DNA of 64,000 bases, from NCBI RefSeq assembly GCF_015352445.1, contig NZ_JADKPO010000004.1, forward strand, positions 124,001 through 188,000. The letters run 5' to 3'. Below, piece by piece: positions 63,520 to 64,000 of the stretch. Position 1 is the first letter of the stretch, and every line of letters begins with the position of its first letter. The notes beneath the pieces are model-generated. The model saw nothing but the letters and a program-made list of their open reading frames with translations, was not told where the DNA came from and searched no databases. Both the position numbers and the translations under genes were made by a program. The stretch is from Nocardioides agariphilus. Its GTDB lineage: Bacteria > Actinomycetota > Actinomycetes > Propionibacteriales > Nocardioidaceae.

Positions 63520-64000
63520 CTAGGGCCTGGTCAGGCGACGGTGGGTCACGCGGTGCGGACGCGCGGCCTCGATGCCGAGCCGCTCGACCTTGTTGGCCTC
63601 GTAGGCGTCGTAGTTGCCCTCGAACCAGAACCACTTGGCCTCGTCGTCCTCGTCGCCCTCCCAGGCCAGGATGTGGGTGGCGACGCGGTCCAGGAACCAC
63701 CGGTCGTGGGAGGTGACCACGGCACAGCCGGGGAAGTCGAGCAGGGCGTCCTCGAGGGACTGCAGGGTCTCGACGTCGAGGTCGTTGGTCGGCTCGTCGA
63801 GCAGCAGCAGGTTGCCGCCCATCTTCAGCGTCAGCGCCAGGTTGAGGCGGTTGCGCTCACCGCCGGAGAGGACGCCGGCCTTCTTCTGCTGGTCGGGACC
63901 CTTGAAGCCGAACGACGCGACGTACGCGCGGGAGTTCATCTCGAAGTTGGCGACCTTGATGAAGTCAAGCCCGTCGGAGACGACCTCCCACACGTTCTTG
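63520..64000 (-). CDS. ettA: Energy-dependent translational throttle ABC-F protein EttA, C-terminal part
   Basis: The frame is open to the window edge, so the 5' part lies beyond 64000; 159 residues are present. They hold the second ABC signature LSGGERNRLNLALTL, the Walker B LLLLDEPTNDLD, the switch HDRWFLDR and a C-terminal segment AKWFWFEGNYDAYEANKVER. ABC-F proteins bind the ribosomal E site; EttA gates the first peptide bond according to ATP level. The NYDAYEANK end fits EttA rather than antibiotic-resistance ABC-F proteins. Confidence 0.93.
   Translation of the reverse strand, partial: KNVWEVVSDGLDFIKVANFEMNSRAYVASFGFKGPDQQKKAGVLSGGERNRLNLALTLKMGGNLLLLDEPTNDLDVETLQSLEDALLDFPGCAVVTSHDRWFLDRVATHILAWEGDEDDEAKWFWFEGNYDAYEANKVERLGIEAARPHRVTHRRLTRP

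Overview
The window looks like a chromosomal segment of a high-GC actinobacterium. Gene content, the mre/clp/lipoate gene orders, DUF222-HNH genes and dispersed repeats such as GGTTTCGAGACGG and GTCTCGACAAGCTCGACC point to Nocardioides or a close relative (inference; no 16S gene is present). Nearly all of it is coding. There is no prophage, insertion sequence or CRISPR array. Many genes appear to be leaderless, with a TANNNT hexamer 6-8 nt before the start codon.

Layout. 1-9.5 kb is a 2-oxoacid dehydrogenase/lipoate block: pepA end, lpdA, a two-lipoyl-domain E2, a TIGR01777 epimerase, lipB, lipA and a DUF4191 protein. The order matches the M. tuberculosis pepB-dlaT-Rv2216-lipB-lipA-Rv2219 region. 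9.5-16.2 kb holds a LuxR-type regulator, a flavin monooxygenase, a DUF222/HNH protein, a 35-bp tandem repeat array, an acetyltransferase fragment and a TIGR03960-like radical SAM protein. 16.2-18.7 kb holds an amidohydrolase and a ChaA-type antiporter. 18.7-24.5 kb is the cell-elongation operon mreB-mreC-mreD-PBP2-rodA, with overlapping stop and start codons throughout. 24.6-31 kb carries ndk, a PNPOx protein, DUF4233, folC, a GNAT and a divergent valS of archaeal/rickettsial type.

31-40.6 kb is the proteostasis region: clpX, clpP2, clpP1 and tig. It is interrupted by accessory genes: a C1q-like secreted protein, a DUF559-type nuclease flanked by three 52-bp palindromes, a AAA ATPase directly upstream of clpP1, and two secreted proteins. 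Two tRNA genes (Pro-TGG, Gly-TCC) precede tig. 40.7-48 kb has a PP2C/SpoIIE phosphatase, a Nei-type glycosylase, rpiB, an esterase, a metallopeptidase lipoprotein, an SDR and metG. 48-55.3 kb has pepN, an HNH remnant, a large secreted protein, two small envelope genes, an MscS channel, a group II truncated globin and a small membrane protein behind a double operator. 55.3-64 kb has a zinc-ribbon/cyclase/ATPase signalling protein facing a cyclic-nucleotide-binding protein, a TetR-thiolase-MarR group, a YihY-type membrane protein and the end of the ABC-F gene ettA.

The most unusual signals are: (1) three palindromes of exactly 52 bp hugging a DUF559-type nuclease gene; (2) a dispersed repeat that supplies the start codon and N-terminus of PBP2; (3) a spacerless 35-bp array beside a DUF222-HNH gene; (4) a ClgR-type motif and a AAA ATPase gene attached to clpP1P2X; (5) a two-copy TCTAC-N4-GTAGA operator.
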